DNA from: a virus
IMG/VR virus record: IMGVR_UViG_3300008050_000306
Coordinates: 1 to 24,417 of that record
DNA length: 24,417 nt
Direction: 5' to 3' (one strand)
The translations under genes and the position numbers were made by a program. The notes below the pieces were generated by a model. It searched no databases, was not told where the DNA came from, and saw only the letters and a program-made list of their open reading frames with translations. Shown piece after piece: positions 1 to 8,537 of this stretch (position 1 is its first letter; every line of letters begins with the position of its first letter).

Positions 1-3
1 ATA

Positions 4-3000
4 TTAGTGTACACAGTTATCATCACAATCACAAACCACAATTCCAGCAGCATCTTCGCTATCAACGAAGTCCCACGCATCATAATCGAATGTGGTACAC
101 TTAGCCAAGTACGCCCTCTTACTAATCTGGATTGGTGCCTCACCACTCCTTGAGTATTTTAATGATACTAATATGTAAGGTACTTTGATAGTATCTTCAT
201 CTGCCGTACCAGCCAATCTTAACCATCCAGCATATTGTACAATATCTCCAATTGTTAGAGTATCCTTATCTAATACAGAACTAAGAGTCATAACATTATC
301 ACTATCATCGATTAAAGCAGCCGTACTAGGGTAAACATCCATCTGTGTCATTGAACTACCGTTGAATACTGATAAACTCACCTTCCAATCATCTACTAAG
401 TCTAAGCCCCTAACCTTTAATCTCATCGTTTCGTCAGCTTGCCAAGCGAATTGAGTTATTACACTGTTATTAATGGTATCAACATCAGGATTAGTTACCG
501 ATGCTGGTGGTGCTGGTGTTGATGTAAGGGGTCCTGTAGCTGCATCTGCGGCTGCCGTACTACCTCCACCAGAAGGTGATGGTGTAGCAATATTTTGTGA
601 AAGATAGGCTTTAGCAGAACCATCTGGGTCAGTACCCTCAAAAACTTGTCCTGTTGCACCACTACTAGGTGTACTCTTAACAATTATGGTATCTGCCCTA
701 GGGTCGTATATCTCAGTGTTAGCAAAGAAGTTGAATGAAACCGCATTCTGTAGTTTGTTGATAGGTCCCTTCATACTTGAACCACCAATGAATGAGAATT
801 GCATATCCACGGTTGCAATCATAGGTTGAACACCCACACCCTCTGGGTTTAAATCCCAAACCAATGGTTCATACGTAAAACTCATATTATCAATCACAAT
901 TTTGGTATGATAGAAGTCACCAATCCTTAGAATACAAACTGGTGGTCTACCGAACGCAAGGTTATCTGGCTTCTCATAGTTATTGCTCAAGGTAGGTCCC
1001 TGTCTCGTACATTGCTGTAGGAAAGTCAATCTAGAGTTGAATCCTTCAGGTGTTATGGAATGGAACGCTGGGTGGAAGAAACCAATCTTCTCACTGATAC
1101 TATCGTATACAACCTTATCGTCCTGTTGTAACTTTTTGAAGAAACCTATTTCATTATAGAATCTCCCCTTAATATCATTATTTAAGTTTATTGGGTCAGG
1201 GTCAGTTTGCAATGCTGATAGGTTTTGTATCTTATCAGGATTAGCCTCTTCAGCTAACTTACTATCCCAAGTGAAGCTTACCACAACCTTTATATTCTCT
1301 TTGATACCTTTACTATCCAGTGGTACTATTGTATCAGCCAACGGAACTGGATTTTGTATTGTTAGTGTAACAGGCGTAACAGGTGCTTGAATAGTTTTGT
1401 ACCTCTTATATTTTACTGGGTCTTCCGCAGCAGGTAAGCTCCAATCATCAAGCATCATTTGTTTAAGATTAATAGCTCTGAAATTTACTGCACGTGTATT
1501 TTCTCCCGTAACACCATAAGAGGTCAAAGTGACCTTACAGCCAATACATTTTTTAAATTTTTCCTTAGCTGCATCTAATACGTCACTGGATACATCTTTA
1601 TTTAAACCAAAGTTAGTGCTATCATTTCTAGTTACACCATCAACATCAATATAGGTACCAGCATAGATGCCATTACCAAATCCAGTTGGGTTAGTTGCTG
1701 CATCAAACCCTTCACCATTCTCGTATCCTTGATTAGTAACATCAGTTAGTTCACCATCATTATAAGGGAAGTACATAACGAAATCATCTGGAACAGACAC
1801 TGGCGTAATGTTCGCTTCTACTACTGCGAAATTTCGTTTAATCTCTATTTGATTAATCTCATCTAAACTTAATTTACTTCTAACCCTATTATCCACGTCA
1901 AAGGAGCCAGCAAAGAACGCATTAATCAATTCATCACTCTCACCTTTAAGGTTATTCAAATATGATGGGTGGTCAATGATTACCTTGAACTGAAGTGTCC
2001 CAGTTCTCAAAGTATTATTATACGTGAACATTGGTTCACCTCTACCAATGAAATCAGTTGCTTCCCAATTAACACTAACATTATCATTGAAATTCATCTC
2101 ATAAGGTGGGAACCACATGATTCTACCCTTCTTACCTGTTAAGGTATCTCCTGGTCCGATTTCACTTGGTATTAGTTTGGTCGATGATACATCAGCCCAT
2201 GCCAAGTTCTCAATTGAGAACATGTAGTTCCTCATATTAACGTTATCGTTTATCTCGTCACCACCATGTTGGTCACCGTAGGGTGCAATCTTTACAAATC
2301 CATTATCACCCAATACTGAATTACCCAAATTCCCTCTAGAGTTAGTACCAGCATTTGGATTTAAACCTGAATGCTTCTGTAGGTCTTCGACACTATCATA
2401 TCTATCGTATGTCGTCCATGTCCTTGAAAACATCTTATCAGGGTCAGTCTCAGGTAGGTTACCATTGAACTTTTTAACTGCACTACCTTTGGATATTACG
2501 GCACCAGCAGCAGAATCCACGGTTGTATTCATCTCACCTTTTAATGTCTTAGCATACTTGCTTGTTGAAAGATTAACCATCTTATCAGCTTGCTGGAATA
2601 ACCGTTGGGTTTTCGCTAGAATGGTTTTCTTATCGAACGTAACATCTGTCTCAACACCCTCTTTTGGGTTATCCCATTGGAAGTCCTTTCCGACTACGAA
2701 CTCTTCATCAGAAGATTTGGTGGTAATCAAGTTCTCTAAACCTTTAAAACCAAAACCATCAGCCATATTCTGGTTATAAACAGATTGAGCTATAATGGAA
2801 TTCTCGTCACCATTCAGTAAATCAATAACACCACCTTTACCGTCACCGAATGCGTATATATTTGGGTTTATACCCCCGTCAGGGTCTCTTTCATCAACAA
2901 AACCAGGTGCATACCCACTTTTAACCTCATTTGAGTTAAGTAGACTTGCTCTTAAGTTTGCGAATAATGCCAATACTTGTCCCCTACCAGTATTCTGAAT

Positions 3001-4059
3001 CATGCTATTAGCACGTTGAATGTTTGGTACAGGGTTTTCACTTTGGAAAATGGATGACGATTGAGCTAATAAGCTTATTGGGATTTGGATACCTAGAATT
3101 CTTTCAGTAAAGTTGAAAAGCCCCCTAGTCGAACCTTTGGCTACCGTTATATTATAGTTGGGTACAATAATATCATTACCCATCATTAAACTAGTTGGAT
3201 TGAGATTAATGTTACCTAAAGTTTCTTCGTATAGGTTGGCACCTACGTTATATTGGATTGCATTGAATAAACCTTCGGATGCAGCTATACCCAATGGTGT
3301 TTCATCATCAATGTTTGAACCACCTAATAAGCCTTGAACTTCGAATACTGGATTTGGTTCAATACCAGAATTTGGTGTAGTACCACCTAATAAGTTTCCA
3401 AGGATATTTGAAGCGGAACCAACGACACTACCATCACCATTACCTACAATACCAGTCATTCTGGTCATATAGTTGGGAAGGTTTTTATCTGTAACTACTG
3501 GTATGGTTACAATATCCTTTAATATTTGAGCATCTAAATCTAAATACTTGGAAGCAACTACATTCTTAGTTCTCTCCATGATAGAAGTTTCATCTTTACC
3601 TAATCTACCTGAAGTCATACCATACTCCGTATCACTTGGAAGTAGTGGACTTCTCAGTTGGATATCTATTATTGTTTGTTCACCTAGGACATTTTTATAC
3701 TTATTATTGATGACATTCAAATCATTATATAATAGACTATTCTCAACCAAGTTAGCACTATTCACCCAATATTTACCTTCATTTTCTTCAACATTAGGTA
3801 AGTAGACTACTGATACCTTTCTAATATCTTCCAACTCACCATGATGCTTATTGTTTATCAACATAAGGTCTCGATGTAATTCACCGATGATTTCAAGGTC
3901 TTCAGAAGGATGAACATTTGGTGTATTATGTCCAATTGATACGAAATTACCAATACCATAAGTAAGAGATTCCAAACCATTATTGGATATGCTATCTGCT
4001 ATGATATTTCTACCTAGGAGAACTTCTCTAAAACTTGGTGCTGTGCTACTGATGTCCAT
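4..4059 (-). CDS. Giant baseplate/tail hub protein with CIS-tube/LysM-adaptor-like core
   Basis: A 1351-residue protein, last gene of the leftward tail block and downstream of the tape measure, so a baseplate or tail-tip role is likely. Residues near 650-720 contain WFPPYEMNFNDNVSVNWE, then FIGRGEP and RTGTLQFKVIIDHPSYL. This resembles the N-terminal domain of contractile-injection-system tube/LysM adaptor proteins (Afp7 or gp53 type). A second conserved-looking block around 990-1130 holds GFFHPAFHSITPEGFNSRL, RIGDFYHTKIVIDNMSF and LNPEGVGVQPMIATVDMQF, a pattern I associate with large phage tail proteins. The region between, near 770-790, has FPYNDGELTDV. A low-complexity linker rich in Ser, Gly, Ala, Pro and Thr (about 1150-1190) precedes a C-terminal beta-rich domain that ends in a Cys/Asp cluster, CDCDDNC. 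No signal peptide or membrane segment is evident. The start ATG is preceded by an A/T leader and a TATTTATA motif. Structural role is fairly sure, the exact baseplate position is not. Confidence 0.6.
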   Translation of the reverse strand: MDISSTAPSFREVLLGRNIIADSISNNGLESLTYGIGNFVSIGHNTPNVHPSEDLEIIGELHRDLMLINNKHHGELEDIRKVSVVYLPNVEENEGKYWVNSANLVENSLLYNDLNVINNKYKNVLGEQTIIDIQLRSPLLPSDTEYGMTSGRLGKDETSIMERTKNVVASKYLDLDAQILKDIVTIPVVTDKNLPNYMTRMTGIVGNGDGSVVGSASNILGNLLGGTTPNSGIEPNPVFEVQGLLGGSNIDDETPLGIAASEGLFNAIQYNVGANLYEETLGNINLNPTSLMMGNDIIVPNYNITVAKGSTRGLFNFTERILGIQIPISLLAQSSSIFQSENPVPNIQRANSMIQNTGRGQVLALFANLRASLLNSNEVKSGYAPGFVDERDPDGGINPNIYAFGDGKGGVIDLLNGDENSIIAQSVYNQNMADGFGFKGLENLITTKSSDEEFVVGKDFQWDNPKEGVETDVTFDKKTILAKTQRLFQQADKMVNLSTSKYAKTLKGEMNTTVDSAAGAVISKGSAVKKFNGNLPETDPDKMFSRTWTTYDRYDSVEDLQKHSGLNPNAGTNSRGNLGNSVLGDNGFVKIAPYGDQHGGDEINDNVNMRNYMFSIENLAWADVSSTKLIPSEIGPGDTLTGKKGRIMWFPPYEMNFNDNVSVNWEATDFIGRGEPMFTYNNTLRTGTLQFKVIIDHPSYLNNLKGESDELINAFFAGSFDVDNRVRSKLSLDEINQIEIKRNFAVVEANITPVSVPDDFVMYFPYNDGELTDVTNQGYENGEGFDAATNPTGFGNGIYAGTYIDVDGVTRNDSTNFGLNKDVSSDVLDAAKEKFKKCIGCKVTLTSYGVTGENTRAVNFRAINLKQMMLDDWSLPAAEDPVKYKRYKTIQAPVTPVTLTIQNPVPLADTIVPLDSKGIKENIKVVVSFTWDSKLAEEANPDKIQNLSALQTDPDPINLNNDIKGRFYNEIGFFKKLQQDDKVVYDSISEKIGFFHPAFHSITPEGFNSRLTFLQQCTRQGPTLSNNYEKPDNLAFGRPPVCILRIGDFYHTKIVIDNMSFTYEPLVWDLNPEGVGVQPMIATVDMQFSFIGGSSMKGPINKLQNAVSFNFFANTEIYDPRADTIIVKSTPSSGATGQVFEGTDPDGSAKAYLSQNIATPSPSGGGSTAAADAATGPLTSTPAPPASVTNPDVDTINNSVITQFAWQADETMRLKVRGLDLVDDWKVSLSVFNGSSMTQMDVYPSTAALIDDSDNVMTLSSVLDKDTLTIGDIVQYAGWLRLAGTADEDTIKVPYILVSLKYSRSGEAPIQISKRAYLAKCTTFDYDAWDFVDSEDAAGIVVCDCDDNCVH

Positions 4060-4078
4060 AATAGTATATACGTTTGTA

Positions 4079-4087
4079 TATAAATAC
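4079..4087 (-). promoter_or_regulatory. Late-promoter-like motif GTATTTATA
   Basis: On the minus strand this reads GTATTTATA, 19 nt before the ATG of the 1351-aa gene. It is one of nine similar sites in the window. The same bases read TATAAATA on the plus strand, the T4 late consensus, so direction is uncertain here. Confidence 0.4.
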
Positions 4088-4172
4088 TATTTTAATGGAA
4101 TTTTTCGTGAAGTAAATGATACTTTCTTCAATCTGAAGGTAGAAGTCCTGAAAATTTCTCTAATAGGACCAA

Positions 4173-4201
4173 ATATAATACATAGATATATAGTATTATA
4201 T
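4173..4201. repeat. AT-rich inverted repeat (hairpin)
   Basis: A perfect 9-bp arm, core TATAATAC paired with GTATTATA, with an 11-nt loop. It lies in the non-coding gap and could form a hairpin in a transcript of either strand. There is no T run directly after it, so it is not a standard terminator. Confidence 0.5.
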
Positions 4202-4206
4202 ATATA

Positions 4207-4242
4207 GCTTAAAGCTTATAGGCTTAAAGCCTTGTTTTTTAT
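4207..4242 (+). terminator. Terminator-like hairpin read on the plus strand
   Basis: GCTTAAAGC, a 6-nt loop TTATAG, then GCTTAAAGC pair at 8 of 9 positions with one central A-A mismatch, followed by CTTGTTTTTT on the plus strand. As an intrinsic terminator it would stop rightward transcripts, which is odd because both flanking genes are leftward. It could end a small RNA or block antisense transcription into the tape-measure gene. Confidence 0.4.
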
Positions 4243-4350
4243 AATTATTATTGTTTTTGGTTGGGCTACGCCTGACCCCCTATAATCCCCCATGATGATA
4301 CAAATAAACACAATTAAATTGGAAAAGTCAAGGGGTAAGTGAAAATAAAT

Positions 4351-6831
4351 TTACCCAACAGGGTTTGGATTTAATTTTCCACCTGAAATATTTATGCTCA
4401 ACTGTTGTTGTACCAATTGGGTCATTTCCTTAATGAAAAATGGGTCTTTCAGTAGGTTGTCATGTACGTTACCACCATTAGCATCTTTAATTACAATTTC
4501 ACCATTAAGTTTCATATCACCAAATTCCATCTTAGAATTTCCACCACCACCACCAGACTTTCCACCAATTAGGTCATCTAATTTACCTTTTTGAGTGGAC
4601 GCAATAACACCATCATCAGCTTTTAGGAATTTATCTTGAGGGTTGAATTGAACAATACCATCATTCACCATAGCACCACCAACGTCACCCAATTTATCAC
4701 CTAAGAAATCACCACCCATTCCACCTAAGATACCACCAATAATTCCACCGATTGCCGTACCAACTACTGGTACCACACTACCAATCGCTGCACCTGCGGC
4801 TGCACCACCCCAAGCACCTAGACCAGCACCAGCACCTCTAGCTACTGTTCTACCTACGTTCTCACCTGTACTCATACCTTCTTCTGCGTTTGTCGTCCAT
4901 TCGTTATAACCACTCATACCAGCAGCCAATAGCCCACCACCAATTGCACCACCACCTTTAAGGTTTCTACCGAAACCACCACCCATACCCATCTTAGTTG
5001 CTGCGCCAGAACCCACACCAGCAGCGCCAGTTGCAGTAGGTGGAACACCCTTCATACCAGGAATCCCACTACCCATAATTCCGAAACCTGCCCTAAGTGC
5101 TTTACCATTTGCATACCATTGAGCTAGATTAAAGAATACTTTCCCACCGATATAAGTCAGTGCGGTTGTAATGGGGTTATTAACAATCCATTTACCTAGA
5201 ACACCAACAATATTACCCATGGTCGTAGCGAACTCTTTAATCGAATCAATCCAACCTTCCTTTTGCATTCGTTCCTGTAAATTATTAAGAGGACCGACCA
5301 GATTTTCAGTCAAGGCTTCAATAAATGGTAATGCCATTGTTTGGAATTGAGAGACTAGGTTATTGAACGCATCGTCAAAGGTTTGTGCTTGTTTAGCACG
5401 TTCTTTAAGTGATTCTTGTTCTCTCTTATAATTTCTTAATTCACTTTGATTCATTTCACTAAGGAATTTAGTACCACCATTCATGGTTACTTCCCATTGA
5501 CCTGAATCCTTATCGAATTTAGCTAAGGACGCTATTAATTCTCTATCTTCTTTGTCTGAGACCACTGAAGGTATAAGACTTTCAATTTTATTGAACTTCG
5601 CACCAGCCCTCGCCATCTCTGACATATTCTCAACGCTTAGACCTGTTATATCAGCCAATTCACGCATTCTATCCAATTGTAGTCCGTTAATGTCGAACTC
5701 ACCTGTCTTTTCATTGAATTGTGCAAATTCAGAAGCTGCCGCACCAACATCTTTCATGAAACCTTCCATATCATTTCTAGCCTTGAACATCAAAGTGAAT
5801 GGGTCACCAAGCCTAGCCATCTGACCACCCATGGTTGCCAATCTAGCTGACATCTCAACGGCACCTTCTGGTCTGAATACTTTTTCAGCCATACTAGATA
5901 CGTTCTCCATATCCATATTCATTTTGGATGCATATGCAGCCATATCAGCCATTCCAGTCACCCCACCCTTGAAATGATACTTCTGAGCCATTTTAAGGGC
6001 TGTACCAAGCTCTTTAAGCGTCTTAGTGGCATTTGCGCCCATCTTGTAAGCCGCATCAACGGTTTCTTGAACCGCATCTCTTGAACCTTCAACGCTAAGA
6101 CCGAAGCCTTCCATCGAAGCAGCCATAGTTGCTGCACCCTCAACGCCCAATGAAGTACCTTTGGCTATTTCAGCCATAGCTTCATAACCACGTTCAGATA
6201 ACATCATACTCCTACCGATACTCTCTGAGTATTCAGCTTGAGATTTTGCCATATCCTTTATCCCGAAACCAATCTGAATAGTTGATTCGGAAGCTTTGGA
6301 CATTGTTTTAGAGAAGAACTTAGATTGATTGGATAGAATACCCATACTAAGCTCGGCTTGCTTAATCTCTTTGGACATCTCCAACGCCTTAAGGTCGGTA
6401 ACCCATCTATATGTTTTCTTGGCTAGACCTGGAATCTTATCCCAAGCTTTACCCATACCCTTATAGGCAAGGTTAGCTAAACCAACTTCTTTTACTGTTT
6501 TTTTAAGTATCTCAAGATGTTCAACGGCATCTTTAGCTGCAAGTCTATGTTGTTTTCTTAGTTTTTTATGAGCAGCAATCTGATTTTCTAGTTCTGCATA
6601 TCTTGGGTCGGCTACGGCTGTAACTGCAAGTTCAGCCCTAGCTTGAGCAATTTCATAGGTGAATAGAGCCTCTTGTTCTAATAGGGCATTAACCTGAGCT
6701 TGTTGTTTACCAAGGTCTTTTATTCCGTTTATATAGGTACCAAAGTCTTTGCCAACCTCTTTTTGGAGTTTGGCAATCTTTTCCAACATTTCATAGTGAC
6801 GCTTTGCGTCTTTTCTGCTAAACCCTGCCAT
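4351..6831 (-). CDS. Tail tape measure protein
   Basis: An 826-residue protein in the tape-measure position: after sheath, tube and gp26/gp51-like genes, before the baseplate-type gene. It would set tail length and lie inside the tube before DNA ejection. Residues 1-115 are charged and helical with likely coiled coil. Residues about 150-480 are Ala/Met/Glu/Lys-rich helices with repeated MA, MAA and AKxA patterns. A Gly/Ala-rich hydrophobic stretch at about 668-716 (AAAGAAIG, GGIIGGILGGMGGDF) looks like the membrane-active segment common in tape measures. A Gly run and a short amphipathic C-terminus follow. No lytic transglycosylase or peptidase motif is seen. The gene overlaps the upstream 448-aa gene by one base (TAATG), which suggests translational coupling. 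At the usual 0.15 nm per residue the tail would be roughly 120 nm, an inference only. Confidence 0.75.
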   Translation of the reverse strand: MAGFSRKDAKRHYEMLEKIAKLQKEVGKDFGTYINGIKDLGKQQAQVNALLEQEALFTYEIAQARAELAVTAVADPRYAELENQIAAHKKLRKQHRLAAKDAVEHLEILKKTVKEVGLANLAYKGMGKAWDKIPGLAKKTYRWVTDLKALEMSKEIKQAELSMGILSNQSKFFSKTMSKASESTIQIGFGIKDMAKSQAEYSESIGRSMMLSERGYEAMAEIAKGTSLGVEGAATMAASMEGFGLSVEGSRDAVQETVDAAYKMGANATKTLKELGTALKMAQKYHFKGGVTGMADMAAYASKMNMDMENVSSMAEKVFRPEGAVEMSARLATMGGQMARLGDPFTLMFKARNDMEGFMKDVGAAASEFAQFNEKTGEFDINGLQLDRMRELADITGLSVENMSEMARAGAKFNKIESLIPSVVSDKEDRELIASLAKFDKDSGQWEVTMNGGTKFLSEMNQSELRNYKREQESLKERAKQAQTFDDAFNNLVSQFQTMALPFIEALTENLVGPLNNLQERMQKEGWIDSIKEFATTMGNIVGVLGKWIVNNPITTALTYIGGKVFFNLAQWYANGKALRAGFGIMGSGIPGMKGVPPTATGAAGVGSGAATKMGMGGGFGRNLKGGGAIGGGLLAAGMSGYNEWTTNAEEGMSTGENVGRTVARGAGAGLGAWGGAAAGAAIGSVVPVVGTAIGGIIGGILGGMGGDFLGDKLGDVGGAMVNDGIVQFNPQDKFLKADDGVIASTQKGKLDDLIGGKSGGGGGNSKMEFGDMKLNGEIVIKDANGGNVHDNLLKDPFFIKEMTQLVQQQLSINISGGKLNPNPVG

Positions 6832-8177
6832 TACATTGCATCATAATCAATTACCCTTATGGTACCAGTTTTCCTATTAGTCTTATCCAACTTACCAGTT
6901 TCTTTATGTTGGGTAACAGCTATGAACCTAGCGGTGTACTCATCCTTACCAACTTTATCTAATATCTCCACCTCTATTCTATTCTTAGCTGTTGCACTAT
7001 TACTAAGCGTAACCTTCTTTTTACTTTTACTTATCACAATCATTGTATTTTCATCACCAACAGCCCATTTTAGTTTGGGTGCGGTTGGTACGTTTATAAC
7101 CACGTCATAATTTAGGACTTCGAATTTTACTTTCTTACGATACTTGAATTTCTTCAGGTTAACCATATTCTCATACTTATCCACCACATTGTTAACCGCA
7201 GCTATACCAGTTGGGTCACCAGCATCGAAAAGTCCAAATAATTTAGGTTGATGATGTAAAGCGGCAGCAATCTCAGGAAACTGCTGAAGATATTTTTCCA
7301 ACGTATACTTATCCTTCTTCTTTTTCTTTTTTTCGACTACTTCTTCCTCATCTCCACCATCCTCTTTACCATCGTCAGGTAGTTCACCATCATAAGCTAC
7401 GAAATCACTTATATCACTAATAGTGTTCATAACATTATTCTCACCAACAATATTTATATTGAACCAACCTGAACCCATACTAGAGAGTGTAATACTTTCT
7501 TGGTTTAACGGTACTCTGAATTTTTTACCTTTGAATTTATCGTATTTTTCACCATTAGCGCCAGTACCAGCGATTATCTGAATGGTAACCTCAACATCTT
7601 TCTTTATGGTTAGTACTTTGAAAATGATATTAGTGTTATCATCAATCTCAAATATATGGTAAGTCTGTGGTGGTAAACTATTAAATATATCAATAATATC
7701 TATGATATTCTCTTGCTTATCTTCCTCAGTATCAGCTTCATCACCAGCCCTATTTACAGCGTTAGTGTTAGTGGCTGGCAGATTGGTGTTACCTTCTGGT
7801 TCCCCAATAGTTATAGATTCCTTTTCAACGTTTGATTTATCGAATACCTTAACAGTCACCACATCTTTAATCGTGTAGTTCTGTTTGGTTTCTTTATCCT
7901 TCTTGGATATTTTTTGTAGTTTTATATCAGTGTCCTGAATAGCTTCTACTTTAGATACGATATAGTTCCAGCCAGTCTTGGTAGACTTCTGGTCTAAACT
8001 CGCTAACTTAACCGCATTACCAAGGTCATCAGTAACTTGAAAAGAATGACTACCATTTTTCTCAGTCACATAGATACTATCACCAATCTCCAAATCTTGG
8101 AAGACCAGTAATGGGTTAGTATCTTCAGTGAAAAGTCTATCAAATTGGCTTTCAGTTATTTTTATTCGTTTATCCAT
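6831..8177 (-). CDS. Two-part tail-module protein with N-terminal ITES tag
   Basis: I do not recognise the family of this 448-residue protein. It starts MDKRIKITESQFDRLF, very like the N-terminus of the 123-aa protein at 10566-10937 (MSKRIRINESQLEMLV). The body is beta-rich: a first part of about 25-120, a low-complexity Asn/Thr/Asp/Glu stretch near 120-160, a second beta part at 165-255, an acidic then lysine-rich linker at about 262-290 (EEEVVEKKKKKK), and a C-terminal part at 290-448. The lysine run contains the in-phase heptamer A AAA AAG, and a -1 shift there would stop after about five codons. The stop overlaps the tape-measure start (TAATG), so the two are co-translated and a tail role is likely. 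The C-terminal TGTIRVIDY could be a final beta strand. Virion protein or assembly factor cannot be decided. Confidence 0.55.
   Translation of the reverse strand: MDKRIKITESQFDRLFTEDTNPLLVFQDLEIGDSIYVTEKNGSHSFQVTDDLGNAVKLASLDQKSTKTGWNYIVSKVEAIQDTDIKLQKISKKDKETKQNYTIKDVVTVKVFDKSNVEKESITIGEPEGNTNLPATNTNAVNRAGDEADTEEDKQENIIDIIDIFNSLPPQTYHIFEIDDNTNIIFKVLTIKKDVEVTIQIIAGTGANGEKYDKFKGKKFRVPLNQESITLSSMGSGWFNINIVGENNVMNTISDISDFVAYDGELPDDGKEDGGDEEEVVEKKKKKKDKYTLEKYLQQFPEIAAALHHQPKLFGLFDAGDPTGIAAVNNVVDKYENMVNLKKFKYRKKVKFEVLNYDVVINVPTAPKLKWAVGDENTMIVISKSKKKVTLSNSATAKNRIEVEILDKVGKDEYTARFIAVTQHKETGKLDKTNRKTGTIRVIDYDAM
7326..7332 (-). other. Slippery heptamer A AAA AAG in the 448-aa gene
   Basis: On the minus strand the codons GAA AAA AAG place A AAA AAG in exactly the phase used for -1 frameshifting (as in dnaX). 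The -1 frame continues gaa aaa gaa gaa gga and then TAA. A shift would give a product of about 289 residues that lacks the C-terminal part. Lysine-rich linkers produce such runs by chance, so this is only a candidate. Confidence 0.3.
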
Positions 8178-8193
8178 CTCTGAGGTATATAGT

Positions 8194-8202
8194 AATAAAT
8201 AT
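8194..8202 (-). promoter_or_regulatory. Late-promoter-like motif ATATTTATT
   Basis: On the minus strand ATATTTATT lies 16 nt before the ATG of the 448-aa gene, in the 42-nt gap after the gp51-like frame. It matches the shared motif with one change at the last base. Confidence 0.35.
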
Positions 8203-8219
8203 CCTGTTGGAGTAAAACA

Positions 8220-8537
8220 TTAGCCTGTAATTTCGCCAGACCTCAACTTAGACTTTAAAGCTTCGCCAGTAACCGTGGTTGTTCTGGTTCCTTTAGCTGA
8301 AGATGCGCTCTTACTTTTCTCGTCATAATACTCTTGTCTAGCCTTATTCTCATTCATCAAAAGGTGTAATTGGAACCTTCTACTGAACGTAGGCATCTTA
8401 AGTAAATCGGTATAACTATATCCGATATGTTTAACACAGACGAAGAATTCCTCTTCTAACCAGTTACGGTACTCATGAGTTAGACCAAAAAAAGTTGAAG
8501 TTAAATGGAAGAAACGTACTAACGGACTCACCCCCAC
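8220..8537 (-). CDS. gp51-like baseplate-hub assembly / tail chaperone frame, probably made by frameshift
   Basis: This frame overlaps the end of the gp26-like gene by 65 bp and is offset +1. From about residue 17 it reads FGLTHEYRNWLEEEFFVC, then YSYTDLLKMPTFSRRFQLHLL. This matches the pattern of T4 gp51 (E-F near the start, G-(F/Y)-(T/S)-W/Y-x-(D)-(L)-Y/L-x-MP-x-x-x-R-x-F/Q). A Ser/Lys/Thr-rich tail follows (about 75-105). The only start before the conserved part is GTG at 8535-8537, without a Shine-Dalgarno sequence; the first ATG is inside the conserved MP motif. A +1 or -2 shift on the T7 run at 8487-8493 would join this frame to the upstream protein and give a fusion of about 420 residues. 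Coordinates cover the open frame from the GTG; the translated part more likely begins near 8486. Confidence 0.6.
   Translation of the reverse strand: MGVSPLVRFFHLTSTFFGLTHEYRNWLEEEFFVCVKHIGYSYTDLLKMPTFSRRFQLHLLMNENKARQEYYDEKSKSASSAKGTRTTTVTGEALKSKLRSGEITG

Larger units (their letters stand above)
4060..4350. other. Non-coding gap between tape measure and baseplate-type gene
   Basis: This 291-bp stretch has no convincing gene. The only plus-strand frame running into it is mostly antisense to the baseplate-type gene. It holds a TATTTATA motif for the downstream gene, an AT-rich 9-bp inverted repeat at 4173-4201, two copies of GCTTAAAGC at 4207-4215 and 4222-4230 followed by a T run on the plus strand, and a G/C-rich patch near 4262-4293 unlike its surroundings. 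Confidence 0.7.

Noticed and set aside
3983-4207. Plus-strand frame of 74 residues with a hydrophobic segment
   Set aside because: Most of its first part is antisense to the baseplate-type gene, it has no start signal, and its end is AT-rich non-coding sequence.
4262-4293. Terminator for the tape-measure gene in the G/C-rich patch
   Set aside because: Only a weak GGG/CCC pairing is possible and no T run follows on the minus strand.
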